The notes: generated by a model from the letters alone, not told the origin. Shown: positions 19,598 through 28,337, numbered from the stretch's first letter. The stretch: 62,032 nt of DNA from Knoellia sinensis KCTC 19936 (GCF_000768705.1 NZ_AVPJ01000020.1:1-62032); one strand, 5' to 3'. Made by a program: numbers and translations.

Positions 19598-20263
19598 CTA
19601 TGTGGGACCCATGGCTGCCGCAGGACGCTCGAAGCCGACGATGCTCCAGATCAGCCCGCGGTGCTGCATCACCTGACGCAGCCCCGTCGACTCCACGGCC
19701 GCCACCATGGTCACGGGGTCGTGGAGATAGCCGCGGAACTCCTGACGCCGCACCCTGCGCCCCACGTTCTCGAGAACCTGCAGGGCGCGGTTGAGCGCGG
19801 TATAGGTCGGGTGGCTGAACACGAGGAGTGACTCGGCCCGCTCCCCCGCAGCCGTGAGGAGCGCCGAGACGTCCCGGTAGCAGCACACGACCCGATTGAG
19901 GACGACCACGTCCGCGGCCTCGACGGTGTCGGGAGTCCGGGCGATGTCGACCGCCAGCGTCTGCACCCGATCCGCCAGGCCGAACCGTTCCACCAGGGCA
20001 CGTGACTCCGCCTCGTAGTTGGCCGACAGCTCGAGGTTCGTCGCTGACGCCGCACCGCGACGCAGCAACTCCACGTGCAGGTCGCCGATGCCGCCGCCGA
20101 TCTCAAGGACCGTCGCGTCACGGATGCCGCGCGACTCCAGGAACGCCACCATCCGAGCCGCCAGCTTCGACAGGCCGCGCCGCTCATAGCGCCGCGACAT
20201 CGACCTCGAGAATCCCGTCGAGAACACCTCGTCGTAGCCGCGCGGCTCAGGGCAGCAGTCCAT
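19598..20263 (-). CDS. class I SAM-dependent methyltransferase
   Basis: A 221-residue methyltransferase. Motif I is VLEIGGGIGD (near 55-64), followed by an acidic residue in NLELS and the VVLNRVVCCY segment of motif IV. The N-terminal MDCCPEPRGYDEVFS with paired cysteines is typical of a small actinobacterial family similar to magnesium-protoporphyrin methyltransferases, though no porphyrin gene is near. The start is ATG 20263, with GGAGG six bases upstream. Substrate unknown. Confidence 0.75.
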   Translation of the reverse strand: MDCCPEPRGYDEVFSTGFSRSMSRRYERRGLSKLAARMVAFLESRGIRDATVLEIGGGIGDLHVELLRRGAASATNLELSANYEAESRALVERFGLADRVQTLAVDIARTPDTVEAADVVVLNRVVCCYRDVSALLTAAGERAESLLVFSHPTYTALNRALQVLENVGRRVRRQEFRGYLHDPVTMVAAVESTGLRQVMQHRGLIWSIVGFERPAAAMGPT

Positions 20264-20296
20264 CACTCACCTCCGATGTTCCACTGTCCCGCGTCG

Positions 20297-20956
20297 TCAC
20301 CCGGCTGTCACGACCCCGTGCTCATAGGCGAACACGACCGCCTGCGCCCGATCCCGCAGCCCCAACTTGGTCAGCACCCGCGACACGTGCGTCTTGACCG
20401 TCTGCTCGGCCACGAAGAGACGCGTCGCGATCTCGGTGTTGGAGAGCCCGCGCGCGATGAGTTCGAGCACCTCGAGCTCGCGCGGGGTGAGCTCCTGCAA
20501 GCGAGGCGACTCACGCGGCACTCCCGACCGTGACTTGGTCACCTCGGCGATGAGCCGCTTGGTCACCGACGGCGCCAACAGCGAATCCCCCTGTGCCACA
20601 ACGCGAACAGCCCGAGCCAGCTCGTCCGCTGGTGCGTCCTTGAGCATGAATCCGCTCGCCCCGATGCGCAGAGCCTCATAGACGTAGTCGTCCACGTCGA
20701 AGGTCGTCAGCATCAGCACGTGCGGCCGGTCCGGGCTCGGCGACCCAAGAATGGTGGCGGCCGCGTCGAGTCCGTTGACCTCCGGCATACGGACGTCCAT
20801 CAGGACCACGTCGGGACGCAAGCGGGCCACCTCACGGACCGCCTCCGCACCATCGGCCGCCTCCCCGACGACCTGGAGGTCGGGCTGCGCGTTGAGCAGC
20901 GCCCCGAGCCCCTGCCGCACCATCGCCTGGTCGTCGACGATGACCACCGTGATCAT
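20297..20956 (-). CDS. LuxR-type response regulator
   Basis: A 219-residue NarL-family regulator. The receiver domain starts ITVVIVDDQAMVRQGL; the phospho-acceptor is the Asp in VVLMDVRMPEV, with Lys in GFMLKDAP. The C-terminal HTH (from LTPRELEVLELIARG) carries SNTEIATRLFVAEQTVKTHV. Its gene starts 5 bases after the histidine kinase stop, so the pair forms one operon. Target genes are not evident. Confidence 0.92.
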   Translation of the reverse strand: MITVVIVDDQAMVRQGLGALLNAQPDLQVVGEAADGAEAVREVARLRPDVVLMDVRMPEVNGLDAAATILGSPSPDRPHVLMLTTFDVDDYVYEALRIGASGFMLKDAPADELARAVRVVAQGDSLLAPSVTKRLIAEVTKSRSGVPRESPRLQELTPRELEVLELIARGLSNTEIATRLFVAEQTVKTHVSRVLTKLGLRDRAQAVVFAYEHGVVTAG

Positions 20957-20961
20957 GTCGA

Positions 20962-22266
20962 TCAACCTAGCCCGGCGACCTGCGGCCGATCCGTGAGGGG
21001 GACGGTCGCGACCACGACGAACCCGTCGCCGACCGGCTGTGCCTCGAACGTTCCACCGACCGCTTGCACGCGTTCCGACATGCCTCGTATGCCGGTGCCG
21101 CCGTTCCCGTCCCGGCCGCCGGTCACGCCGTCCTCCCCGTCGCGTCCGGGGATGTGGTCGCCATCGCGACCCATGTTGCGGACGCCAGCGAGAGCCGACG
21201 GTGCGGGAGCGGAGTTCCGGATCATGAGGCGGGCCCACCCCGAGTCCTCCTCCAGGGTCAACTCGACGGCCGCGCCGGGGGCGTGCCGGGCGGCGTTGGC
21301 GAGTGACTCCTGCGCCACGCGATAGAGCACCAGCGCCGTCCCGGGCGGGACGTGGCCGGCGGCAAGACGCACACGGGACGTGAGCGGCATACCGGCTGCC
21401 TTGGAGGACTTGACCAACGACGGAAGCTGCGCGAGATCGGGTTGGGGCGCGGTCTCGACGGGGCCGTTCTCGTCGCGCAGCACGCCCAGCACGGAGCGCA
21501 CCTCAGTGAGCGCCTGGCGCGCCGCGCCCTCGATCGCCGCGAACTCCCCGGCGACCTCCGGATCCGACAAGCCATGCCGCACGGGTGCACTCTGCGCCTG
21601 CACCACGATCATCGACATGTGGTGGGCCACGACGTCGTGGAGCTCGCGTGCGATGCGACTCCGCTCCTCGACGACGGCGCGCCGGGCGCGCTCGGTCTCG
21701 ACCTCGTCCTGCTGGACGGCAATCTGACGACGGGAGATGACGAGCCACCGGACCAGCACGGCCACCGCCATGATGAGCGCCTGGCCGACCGCCCACCCCT
21801 CGAGGTCGCCGGGGAGGAGCAGATAGAGCAGCGTCCCGGTCACGGCGATGACGATCGGGATCTCCACCCATCGACCCCACAGCCCCACGGCGACGATCGT
21901 GGCGAGCAGCACGAGGAACTGCACGACGGGCCACGGCATCGGGGAGTCGAAGAAGGCTGGCACCGCAGCCCACCAGAGGACTGAGACCGCAGCCGCGATC
22001 GCCCACGCAACGAGGGGCTTCCGGCGGAGGAGCACGATCGGTATCGCCTCACACACGGCCAGCACCGGCATGAGCGAGGACGGCACGTCATGCGTCAGCT
22101 GCATCGTCGACCAGCCGATGACGAACATGAGCAACGCGAGCAGGCCGAGCATCGCATCGGCGTGCCCGCCGATCCACTGGAGCCCTCGCCAGAGGGGTTG
22201 CCCCAGCGGACGCACCACGCGGAGCAGTCCGCGTCCGATGGGTCCCGTGACTCTGCCTCCGACCAT
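20962..22266 (-). CDS. sensor histidine kinase (HisKA_3 type)
   Basis: A 434-residue kinase paired with the following regulator. The N-terminal half has about five membrane helices and short loops (DesK-like), then a dimerisation domain with the phosphorylated His in RSRIARELHDVVAHH. The ATP domain has the N-box (ESLANAARHAPG) and G-box (GGTGIRGMSERV). Between them is an odd 25-residue Gly/Asp/Arg-rich insert (about NMGRDGDHIPGRDGEDGVTG) in what should be the ATP lid. The start is ATG 22266, preceded by GTGGAGG. Confidence 0.9.
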   Translation of the reverse strand: MVGGRVTGPIGRGLLRVVRPLGQPLWRGLQWIGGHADAMLGLLALLMFVIGWSTMQLTHDVPSSLMPVLAVCEAIPIVLLRRKPLVAWAIAAAVSVLWWAAVPAFFDSPMPWPVVQFLVLLATIVAVGLWGRWVEIPIVIAVTGTLLYLLLPGDLEGWAVGQALIMAVAVLVRWLVISRRQIAVQQDEVETERARRAVVEERSRIARELHDVVAHHMSMIVVQAQSAPVRHGLSDPEVAGEFAAIEGAARQALTEVRSVLGVLRDENGPVETAPQPDLAQLPSLVKSSKAAGMPLTSRVRLAAGHVPPGTALVLYRVAQESLANAARHAPGAAVELTLEEDSGWARLMIRNSAPAPSALAGVRNMGRDGDHIPGRDGEDGVTGGRDGNGGTGIRGMSERVQAVGGTFEAQPVGDGFVVVATVPLTDRPQVAGLG

Positions 22267-22428
22267 GCCTCCACAGTAGGCAGCGAGCGCGACCCGGTCG
22301 TCATACGACGGGGTGAACCCGCTGTCACTCCCTCGTATCACTCGCTCTCGGCGTAGCCCCCGCGTCGTGCCCGACAACCGCTCGGGAGGGCGACGACCGC
22401 GAGTGCTCGCGGATCCGAGTCTGGCCGC

Positions 22429-23118
22429 ATGTTCACCAGCCAGCACGCCCTCCGCACTGTCGTCGTCGTCGGCCTCACCGGCGCGGCCGGCCTCTCCCTC
22501 GCTCCCGCCGCATCGTCCCGGCCCGTCCCCAGTGGTGCCGCCGAGCGGGCGATCGCTGCGCTCGTCTCCGACGAGCCGGCCATCGCGGCGGCCTCGATGC
22601 CGCCGGACTTCGGGGCGCGGTTCGGCTACCGCCCGGCCGTGTCCGGCGAGCTCCTCGGGGACCCTTCCGGCGGCTGCTCCTCACCGGTCCCATTGCCGGA
22701 CGAGTTCGAGAACGCGTGCCGGCAGCACGACCTGGGCTACGACCTGCTCCGGTATGCCGGCCGGTCCGGTCACGCCCTCGCTCCCGACGCGCGTCGCTCC
22801 GTCGACACCCGCCTCGGGGTCGAACTGGAGGACTCATGCGGCGGGCGGGACTCCTCATGGCGTCGCGCCGAATGCCTCGCCTGGGCCGAGGTTGCCACCG
22901 GGTTCGTGCGGATCAACAGTGCCCGCCAGGGCTTCTCACCTCCCGAGTCGGAGACACCGCTCAGCATCGCTCCGGGCGTCGCGCTCGGGGTCGCCGCTCT
23001 CGGGGCCGTCGGCCTGGCGCTACCTCGACTTCGTGCCCGAATGGGACGAGCGAGCGCAGCGAGTTGGTCCCATTCGGGCACGAAGTCGAGCAGCACGTTC
23101 ACCGGCGGTGCGCGATGA
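22429..23118 (+). CDS. phospholipase A2-like secreted protein
   Basis: A 229-residue protein with a signal peptide (about 1-30) and a prokaryotic phospholipase A2 domain: the catalytic motif CRQHDLGYD is near residue 97, with six or more cysteines around it. The C-terminus has a hydrophobic helix (about 182-198), then about 30 residues encoded by a long DNA palindrome (23024-23090), so the original end of the protein may have been altered. The stop overlaps the start of the following hydrolase gene by four bases. It probably acts on lipids at or outside the membrane. Confidence 0.72.
   Translation: MFTSQHALRTVVVVGLTGAAGLSLAPAASSRPVPSGAAERAIAALVSDEPAIAAASMPPDFGARFGYRPAVSGELLGDPSGGCSSPVPLPDEFENACRQHDLGYDLLRYAGRSGHALAPDARRSVDTRLGVELEDSCGGRDSSWRRAECLAWAEVATGFVRINSARQGFSPPESETPLSIAPGVALGVAALGAVGLALPRLRARMGRASAASWSHSGTKSSSTFTGGAR
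23024..23090. repeat. long perfect palindrome inside a coding region (family B)
   Basis: Perfect 24-base arms: left 23024-23047 (CTCGACTTCGTGCCCGAATG plus GGAC), right 23067-23090, loop 19 bases. The core TTCGTGCCCGAATGGGAC is related to TTTGTGCCCCATTGGGAC of the palindromes at 10501 and 27366; the CAT-to-GAA change in one arm is matched in the other. It encodes residues about 199-221 of the phospholipase-like protein. Confidence 0.85.
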
Positions 23119-24344
23119 GGGGGCTTCTCTCGCGGCTCAGCGTGCCGCGGGCGTCGGCGGCGTTGGCCACCCCCATTGCGTTGGGCGCGGCGATGTTCCC
23201 GTCCTTCCTGCCGCACCTGCCCGTCGCTCTGGGCGTAATGACCGGGATGGCCTGGCTCATCACCCACGCCGTCGTCCGCCGCCTCGTCCGCCGCCTCGCC
23301 GGCCGGGACCGCCACCTCACCGGACCGACCCACGTCCTGGCGGTGGTGCTGGGAGGTGCGCTCACGGCATACGTGCTCGGTTGGACTCTCGTTGCGCAGA
23401 ACGGAATGCGGGCGCGCATCGGGATGGATCCGGTGTCGCTCGCCGACGTGGGCATCGCAGCGGGGACCGCAGTGGCCCTCGTCGGCGTCGTCCGTGGCCT
23501 CGGCTGGCTGTGGCGTCACCGGTCGCGTGTGTCGCGGCGCGGAGTGGCGCTCATCGCCGGTCTGACCCTGGTGACGTTCGCACCCGCGAGCGCGCAGGCC
23601 GCCTCGGACAGCGATCAGGTGCTGTTGACGCCCTCCCCCGTCGGTGCCGTACGCGCGTATGCCGGCCTGTCCGATTCCGAGGACGACGCGACTCGCGCTC
23701 GCATCGCCGTCGACCGGCTCGCGGCTGCGGGTGGCCTGACGCGGGAGCACCTGCTCGTGGCGATCCCGACCGGCTCTGGCTGGGTCAACCCGGAGTTCGT
23801 GCGGGGCGTGGAGGAGCGGTTCGGGGCGGAGGTGGCGACGGTGTCGATGCAGTACGACGACCGGCCGAGCTGGATGGCCTACCTCTTCGACCGGGACGGT
23901 GCGGTGAGTGGTGCGCGGGCGCTGCTCGCCGAGGTGACAGCCTCGGTGTCAGCGATGCCAGCGGCGCAGCGACCGCAGGTCCACGTCGTGGGCGAGAGTC
24001 TGGGCGCTACCGCGGGGCAGTCGGCCATGCTCGCGCCCGGGGCGGGCGGTGACGCCGCGCGAGCCACGGTGTGCTCGACGTTCTGGTTGGGGACGCCAGG
24101 AGGCGGCCGGACCGGGCTGCCTCAGGAGACGGTCGCCGCGAACCCGGACGACCCGATCGTGCATGCCTCTCCGGCGATGGCCTGGCGACCGGCGACCGAG
24201 TCCCGGGCGTGGCTGCCGGTGGTTTCGGCGGTGCATGCCGGGGCTGATGTGCTGGGTTCACTGGCGGTGCCGTTCGGGTCGGGACACCGCTACGGCGCCG
24301 ATCAGGCCCTCCGCCTGCAGACCTGCGACGGAAGTGGCGGCTGA
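23115..24344 (+). CDS. membrane-anchored alpha/beta hydrolase
   Basis: A 409-residue protein. Its first ~170 residues form four or five membrane helices; an Ala-rich segment (PASAQAAS) then leads to a hydrolase domain. The nucleophile elbow is VVGESLGA (G-E-S-L-G), and a C-terminal GHRYGADQA could hold the catalytic His. This matches the actinobacterial membrane alpha/beta-hydrolase family. It is translationally coupled to the phospholipase A2-like gene, so both may work on the same lipid substrate. No substrate can be assigned. Confidence 0.72.
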   Translation: MRGLLSRLSVPRASAALATPIALGAAMFPSFLPHLPVALGVMTGMAWLITHAVVRRLVRRLAGRDRHLTGPTHVLAVVLGGALTAYVLGWTLVAQNGMRARIGMDPVSLADVGIAAGTAVALVGVVRGLGWLWRHRSRVSRRGVALIAGLTLVTFAPASAQAASDSDQVLLTPSPVGAVRAYAGLSDSEDDATRARIAVDRLAAAGGLTREHLLVAIPTGSGWVNPEFVRGVEERFGAEVATVSMQYDDRPSWMAYLFDRDGAVSGARALLAEVTASVSAMPAAQRPQVHVVGESLGATAGQSAMLAPGAGGDAARATVCSTFWLGTPGGGRTGLPQETVAANPDDPIVHASPAMAWRPATESRAWLPVVSAVHAGADVLGSLAVPFGSGHRYGADQALRLQTCDGSGG

Positions 24345-24413
24345 GGTGCGGTTGAGCGTGCGATTCAGCCGGCGATTGAAGGCTGCAGGCTGGGTCGACG
24401 TACCCTCGGATCC

Positions 24414-25136
24414 ATGCGTATCGATGTCTGGATCGACTTGGTCTGCCCCTTCTGCCACATCGGCAGGCGACGCCTCGAGCTCGCCCTGGAGCAGTTCGCG
24501 GCCGTCACCCCCGACGGCGAGGAGCCGCGTGAGGTCGACGTGATCTGGCACAGCTATCAGCTCGACCGCTCGGCGCCTGCGGTCGAGGACGGCGTCGTGA
24601 TCGACAAGATCGCAGCCAAGTACGGGAAGACCCGTGAGGAGATGGTGGCCCAGCACGAGGCCATGGCGGCCGAGGCCGCAGAGGTCGGGCTCGACTTCCA
24701 GTGGGAGCAACTCAGGGGCGGCAACAGCTTCGACGCCCACCGGGTCATCCACCTCGCCCGGGCCCGCGAGCTCGAGACGCCGGTGACCGAGCGACTCATG
24801 CGGGGGTGGTACTCCGAGGGTGCGGCGCTCGGCGACCGCGACACCCTTGTCGGGCTCGCCGTCGAGGGCGGCCTCGACAAGGACGACGTGCGCGGGATGC
24901 TCGACTCCGACGACTTCGGCTACGACGTGCGCGCCGACGAAGCGACCGCCAACCAGATCGGGATCACGGCAGTGCCGACGTTCGTGCTCGACCAGAAGTT
25001 CGCCGTGACCGGCGCCCAGCCCGTCGACGGTCTCGTGCGGGCGCTCGAACTGACGTGGGCCGACCGGGGCAATGCACCCGAGGCTCGCGGCGGCGGCTGC
25101 GGTGGGTGCGAGGGCGGCTGCGCCTGCGGCGCCTGA
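24414..25136 (+). CDS. DsbA family oxidoreductase, FrnE-like
   Basis: A 240-residue thioredoxin-fold protein with the redox motif CPFC at residues 11-14 (DLVCPFCHIGRRRLE) and the cis-Pro region AVPTFVLDQKFAVTGAQ. This is the FrnE group of cytoplasmic disulfide isomerases; there is no signal peptide. The C-terminus adds a Gly/Cys tail (GGGCGGCEGGCACGA) with four closely spaced cysteines, unusual for the family and suggestive of metal or redox sensing. Confidence 0.85.
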   Translation: MRIDVWIDLVCPFCHIGRRRLELALEQFAAVTPDGEEPREVDVIWHSYQLDRSAPAVEDGVVIDKIAAKYGKTREEMVAQHEAMAAEAAEVGLDFQWEQLRGGNSFDAHRVIHLARARELETPVTERLMRGWYSEGAALGDRDTLVGLAVEGGLDKDDVRGMLDSDDFGYDVRADEATANQIGITAVPTFVLDQKFAVTGAQPVDGLVRALELTWADRGNAPEARGGGCGGCEGGCACGA

Positions 25137-25154
25137 GAACCCCCCACCAAGACG

Positions 25155-25246
25155 AAGACACCCCGCGTACCTGGAAGAGCTCACCTGCCCTTGCTGCATT
25201 CCTGCCCTGGGGGAGTTCAGTGAGGTACCACCACGCGGGGTGCCGG
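25155..25246 (-). ncRNA. ffs: signal recognition particle 4.5S RNA
   Basis: On the minus strand the segment contains the conserved domain IV loop of SRP RNA: CCCAGGGCAGGAATGCAGCA and then AGGGCAGG (about 25184-25211). The flanks pair as a long stem: CACCCCGCGT near 25233-25242 with ACGCGGGGTG near 25159-25168. That gives a small single-hairpin SRP RNA of about 90-95 bases. The exact ends are estimated from the stem. Just upstream on this strand lies a separate inverted repeat (CCGGGTT / AACCCGG, 25243-25263). Confidence 0.85.
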
Positions 25247-25420
25247 GTTCAAGTCTAACCCGGGGCACTGCGGCACCTCCAACTCGGTGACGCTGGGAGG
25301 TCCGGTCGCACTGGTGCCTGCTCGGCGCTGTGCACTGCTGCACTCCAGCGCAGCAGAGCACAGCCTGAACTGGGAGGACCTGAGGGGCTGCCCCAGGACG
25401 GATCAGAGCCGAGGGCCGTC

Positions 25421-26365
25421 TCAGGCCAGATGCACGTATGCCGGGTGGCGCGGCACCGTTCCCGTCTCGCCGAGGAGCGTGGCCAGGTGCAGGGCGCCGT
25501 CGAGAGCTCCCCCCACCGCTGGGGAGAGCTCGAACCCGGCCGCCTTGATGGCTGCCTCGAGCGCGTCCCGCACAGGCGCTGCTGCCAGCAACCCGCCCGT
25601 CGCCACCAGCGACGGCGCGTCGATGCCGCGCGCGGCCGACAGCAACGACTCGGCGAGCGACTCCCCCGCTGCCGCGCAGATCCGTTGCGCCACAGGGTCT
25701 CCGGCCGCCGCAGCTTCCGTGACGCGGGGAGCGAAGGAGCCGAGGAGTGCTGGTGCGTCCTTGCCCGTCATGACCCGACGCGGCCAGTGCGAGGTCGACC
25801 GGAAGGCGTATTCCCCCTCGACGAGCAACCGCTCGGACCCGCCCGGCAGACCGTCGTGGAAGCGCAACCCGGCGCGCAACCCCTCAAGGCCCACCCAGGC
25901 ACCCGAGCCACGATCTCCCAGCACGTGGCCCCATCCGTCCACGAGCCGCCAGACGGACCCGTCGCCGGACCCGAAGTCCGACCCGAACGCCACCGCGCCC
26001 GTCCCTGCCGACACCACCGCGCCGGGACGCACGCTCCCCAACGCGCCCACGAGGGAGGCCACCGCGTCGCTCACGACGACGGTTCGCCGAGCCCCCAGCG
26101 CCGACGCGACGAGCTCGAGGACCTCGACCGGGTCCGACAGGAACACCAGCCCCCGCTGGGACCAGCACGCCGCCTCGACGTCGCCGAGACCGACGCCGCC
26201 GCGCGCCAGCAGTTTCGCGGCGTCGGTCGCGAGCGCTGCCACGTCGACGCCTCCCGAGCCGATGCGCGCGCCAGGTGCGGTGACCACGGAACTGGTCTGG
26301 CCGGCATACGACCACTGCAGGCGTAGTCCGGAACCGCCCACGTCCACGCCGACAATCGCGCTCAC
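25421..26365 (-). CDS. N-acetylglucosamine kinase-like (BadF/BadG family)
   Basis: A 314-residue sugar kinase of the ASKHA fold. The phosphate-1 motif is VGVDVGGSGLR (N-terminus), phosphate-2 is VVSAGTGAVAFG and the adenosine motif region is LVATGGLLAAAP. Members phosphorylate GlcNAc or related amino sugars. It lies 13 bases after murQ on the same strand and follows murR, so it should serve amino-sugar salvage from recycled peptidoglycan. Whether GlcNAc or MurNAc is the substrate is not decided by sequence. Confidence 0.8.
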   Translation of the reverse strand: MSAIVGVDVGGSGLRLQWSYAGQTSSVVTAPGARIGSGGVDVAALATDAAKLLARGGVGLGDVEAACWSQRGLVFLSDPVEVLELVASALGARRTVVVSDAVASLVGALGSVRPGAVVSAGTGAVAFGSDFGSGDGSVWRLVDGWGHVLGDRGSGAWVGLEGLRAGLRFHDGLPGGSERLLVEGEYAFRSTSHWPRRVMTGKDAPALLGSFAPRVTEAAAAGDPVAQRICAAAGESLAESLLSAARGIDAPSLVATGGLLAAAPVRDALEAAIKAAGFELSPAVGGALDGALHLATLLGETGTVPRHPAYVHLA

Positions 26366-26378
26366 AGGCGCGAGCCGA

Positions 26379-27296
26379 TCACTTCGTGGTGCCTGCGGTC
26401 AACCCCGCCAGAGCCGTGGCGACCGAATTGCCGTGCGCGTCGAGCGCCGCGACGGCCTTCTCGACCGGCACCGCCGCGAGCAGTGCGACCAGCGCGGGCT
26501 TGAGTTCGCCGCCGGTCCGGTCGAGGACCGCGCGGGCGTCCACCTCGCTCACTCCGGTGGCCTCCTGCAGGATGCGGACCACCCGGCCGCGAAGCTTGGC
26601 GTTGGTCGCGACGACGTCGACCATGAGGTTGGAATAGGTGTGCCCGAGGCGGATCATCACCGCCGTCGAGAAGCCGTTGAGGATCATCTTCTGGGCGGTG
26701 CCGGCCTTGAGACGGGTCGACCCGGTGAGCACCTCCGGTCCGGTGTCGGCTGCGAGCAGATGATCCGCGTATGCCGTGAGCTCGGCTCCCGGGTTCGCCG
26801 TCACGAGCGCTGTCCGCGCTCCGCGAGCCCGGGCTTCGGCGAGGGCTCCCGCGATGTAGGGCGTGCGGCCGGAGGCGGTGAGCCCGATGGCCACGTCGAG
26901 CGCGGTGAGGTCGCTCGCGTCGCCGCGACCGAGGTCCACGTCGTCCTCGACGTTCTCCACGGCGCCCACCAGGGCAGCGGCCCCACCGGCGTGATGGGCG
27001 ACGAAGAGTCCGTCGGGGGCGTTGAACGTGGGCAACAGCTCGGCGGCGTCGAGGACGGAGAGCCGGCCCGACGTCCCTGCGCCGAAGTAGTGCACATGGC
27101 CCCCGGCTCGGATCGACTCGACGGCGTGATCGACGAGGGAGGCGAGTTCGGGCAGGACCTGCGCGACGGCGCCGGCCACCGTGCGATCAGCGTCGTTCAG
27201 GAGGGTGAGGACCTCGAGGGTCGACGCGGTGTCGATGCCGGTCGTCGCGGGGTTGCGTTCCTCGGTGGGTGCAGTCACACGAACGTCGCTGGCCAT
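26379..27296 (-). CDS. murQ: N-acetylmuramic acid 6-phosphate etherase
   Basis: A 305-residue SIS-domain lyase that removes D-lactate from MurNAc-6-phosphate to give GlcNAc-6-phosphate. It shows the family start TEERNP, the SIS motif GAGTSGRLSVLDAAELLPTF (split here: GAGTSGRL and DAAELLPTF), TASGRTPYIAGAL, and the helical C-terminus. The ATG at 27296 is used; the upstream alternative adds ten unlikely residues. Downstream is the amino-sugar kinase. Control is presumably by the upstream MurR-like regulator. Confidence 0.93.
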   Translation of the reverse strand: MASDVRVTAPTEERNPATTGIDTASTLEVLTLLNDADRTVAGAVAQVLPELASLVDHAVESIRAGGHVHYFGAGTSGRLSVLDAAELLPTFNAPDGLFVAHHAGGAAALVGAVENVEDDVDLGRGDASDLTALDVAIGLTASGRTPYIAGALAEARARGARTALVTANPGAELTAYADHLLAADTGPEVLTGSTRLKAGTAQKMILNGFSTAVMIRLGHTYSNLMVDVVATNAKLRGRVVRILQEATGVSEVDARAVLDRTGGELKPALVALLAAVPVEKAVAALDAHGNSVATALAGLTAGTTK

Positions 27297-27365
27297 GTGG
27301 TGAGTTTCCCACACTCCACCCGCCAAGGCGGTGAATCACTGACACGCAGCGCCCCACAACCTCCC

Positions 27366-27438
27366 GTCTTTGTGCCCCATTGGGACACATTCGTCCGGCC
27401 GAAGGCCGACCTCTTGTGTCCCAATGGGGCACAAAGAC
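27366..27438. repeat. long perfect palindrome, family A copy 2
   Basis: Perfect 24-base arms at 27366-27389 (GTCTTTGTGCCCCATTGGGA plus CACA) and 27415-27438 around an inner CCGGCCGAAGGCCG. Shares core and inner stem with 10501-10574. It lies eight bases past the murR stop and before murQ, so it may separate their transcripts. Confidence 0.85.
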
Positions 27439-27445
27439 GAACTCG

Positions 27446-28330
27446 TCAGCTGACGTGGTGGCCCTCGACGGCCTTGCGGCTGTCGGCCACGGCCCGACGG
27501 GCCCGGGCGAGGTCGCGCTGGGCGACGGCGATGTAGAGGCAGTCGACCACCGTGAGTGCAGCGATTCGACTGGCCGTGGCCCCCGAACGCAGGGAGGTCT
27601 CCCGGGCGGCCGTGGTGAGCACGATGTCGGCTCCCTTCGCGAGCGCCGAGAGCGGGAAGTTCGTCACCGCGATCGTCGTGGCGCCCCGTCGACGTGCCAC
27701 TGCGAGCGCCTCGATCGTCTCGCTCGTCGCACCCGAGTGGGATATGCCGATCGCGACGTCCTTCTTGGACAGGAGCGTGGCGCTCGTGAGCGCGATGTGC
27801 GGATCGTTCCAGGCGAAGGACACGATGCCGATGCGGTGCAGTTTCTGCTGCAGGTCGGCACCCACGATGGCACTGGCGACGACGCCATAGATGTCGACCC
27901 GACTCGCGCCTGCCACCGCGTCGGCAGCCGCCTTGAGGGCATCACGGTCGAGCTGTTGCAATGTCTCCTCAACCGCACTGGAGTCGACCGCCGCCACCTT
28001 GGCAACGATGTCGTCGATGGTGTCCGTCGCGCTGATGTCACTGATCGCCATGCGCTGTTCACGGGGCATCGCCGACTCCGCCGCCAGGGCGAGGCGCAAC
28101 TGCGGGTAGCCCTTGAGCCCGAGCCGCTTGCAGAAGCGCAGGACCGTCGTCTCGGAGGTCTTCGCCGCCTGGGCGAGTTCGGTGATCGTCATGTCGGACG
28201 CGTGCCGGGCGTCGGCGAGCACCTCGGTGGCGACGCGCTCCTCTGCCGGCGTCAGCGTCGGTCGGATCCCGCGCAGGCGGACGAGGAGCGGGGCGTCGGC
28301 CACACCGGGCGCGAGATCGGAGGAGGACAT
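27446..28330 (-). CDS. murR: MurR/RpiR family transcriptional regulator
   Basis: A 294-residue regulator: an N-terminal HTH of the RpiR type (MTITELAQAAKTSETTVLRFCKRLG near 55-80) followed by a SIS domain (from about 135; GASRVDIYGVVASA, ISHSGATSETIE) that would bind a phosphosugar such as MurNAc-6-P. Its place upstream of murQ and the kinase supports control of amino-sugar salvage. The start is ATG 28330 with GGAGGA directly upstream on the opposite reading, so the ribosome site is not clear. Confidence 0.87.
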   Translation of the reverse strand: MSSSDLAPGVADAPLLVRLRGIRPTLTPAEERVATEVLADARHASDMTITELAQAAKTSETTVLRFCKRLGLKGYPQLRLALAAESAMPREQRMAISDISATDTIDDIVAKVAAVDSSAVEETLQQLDRDALKAAADAVAGASRVDIYGVVASAIVGADLQQKLHRIGIVSFAWNDPHIALTSATLLSKKDVAIGISHSGATSETIEALAVARRRGATTIAVTNFPLSALAKGADIVLTTAARETSLRSGATASRIAALTVVDCLYIAVAQRDLARARRAVADSRKAVEGHHVS

Positions 28331-28337
28331 GGGCCAA

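Noticed and set aside
25287-27536. A 749-codon open frame on the plus strand
   Set aside because: It is the complement of the amino-sugar kinase and murQ, which have clear family motifs; the plus-strand translation is Arg/Pro/Ser-rich without any domain.
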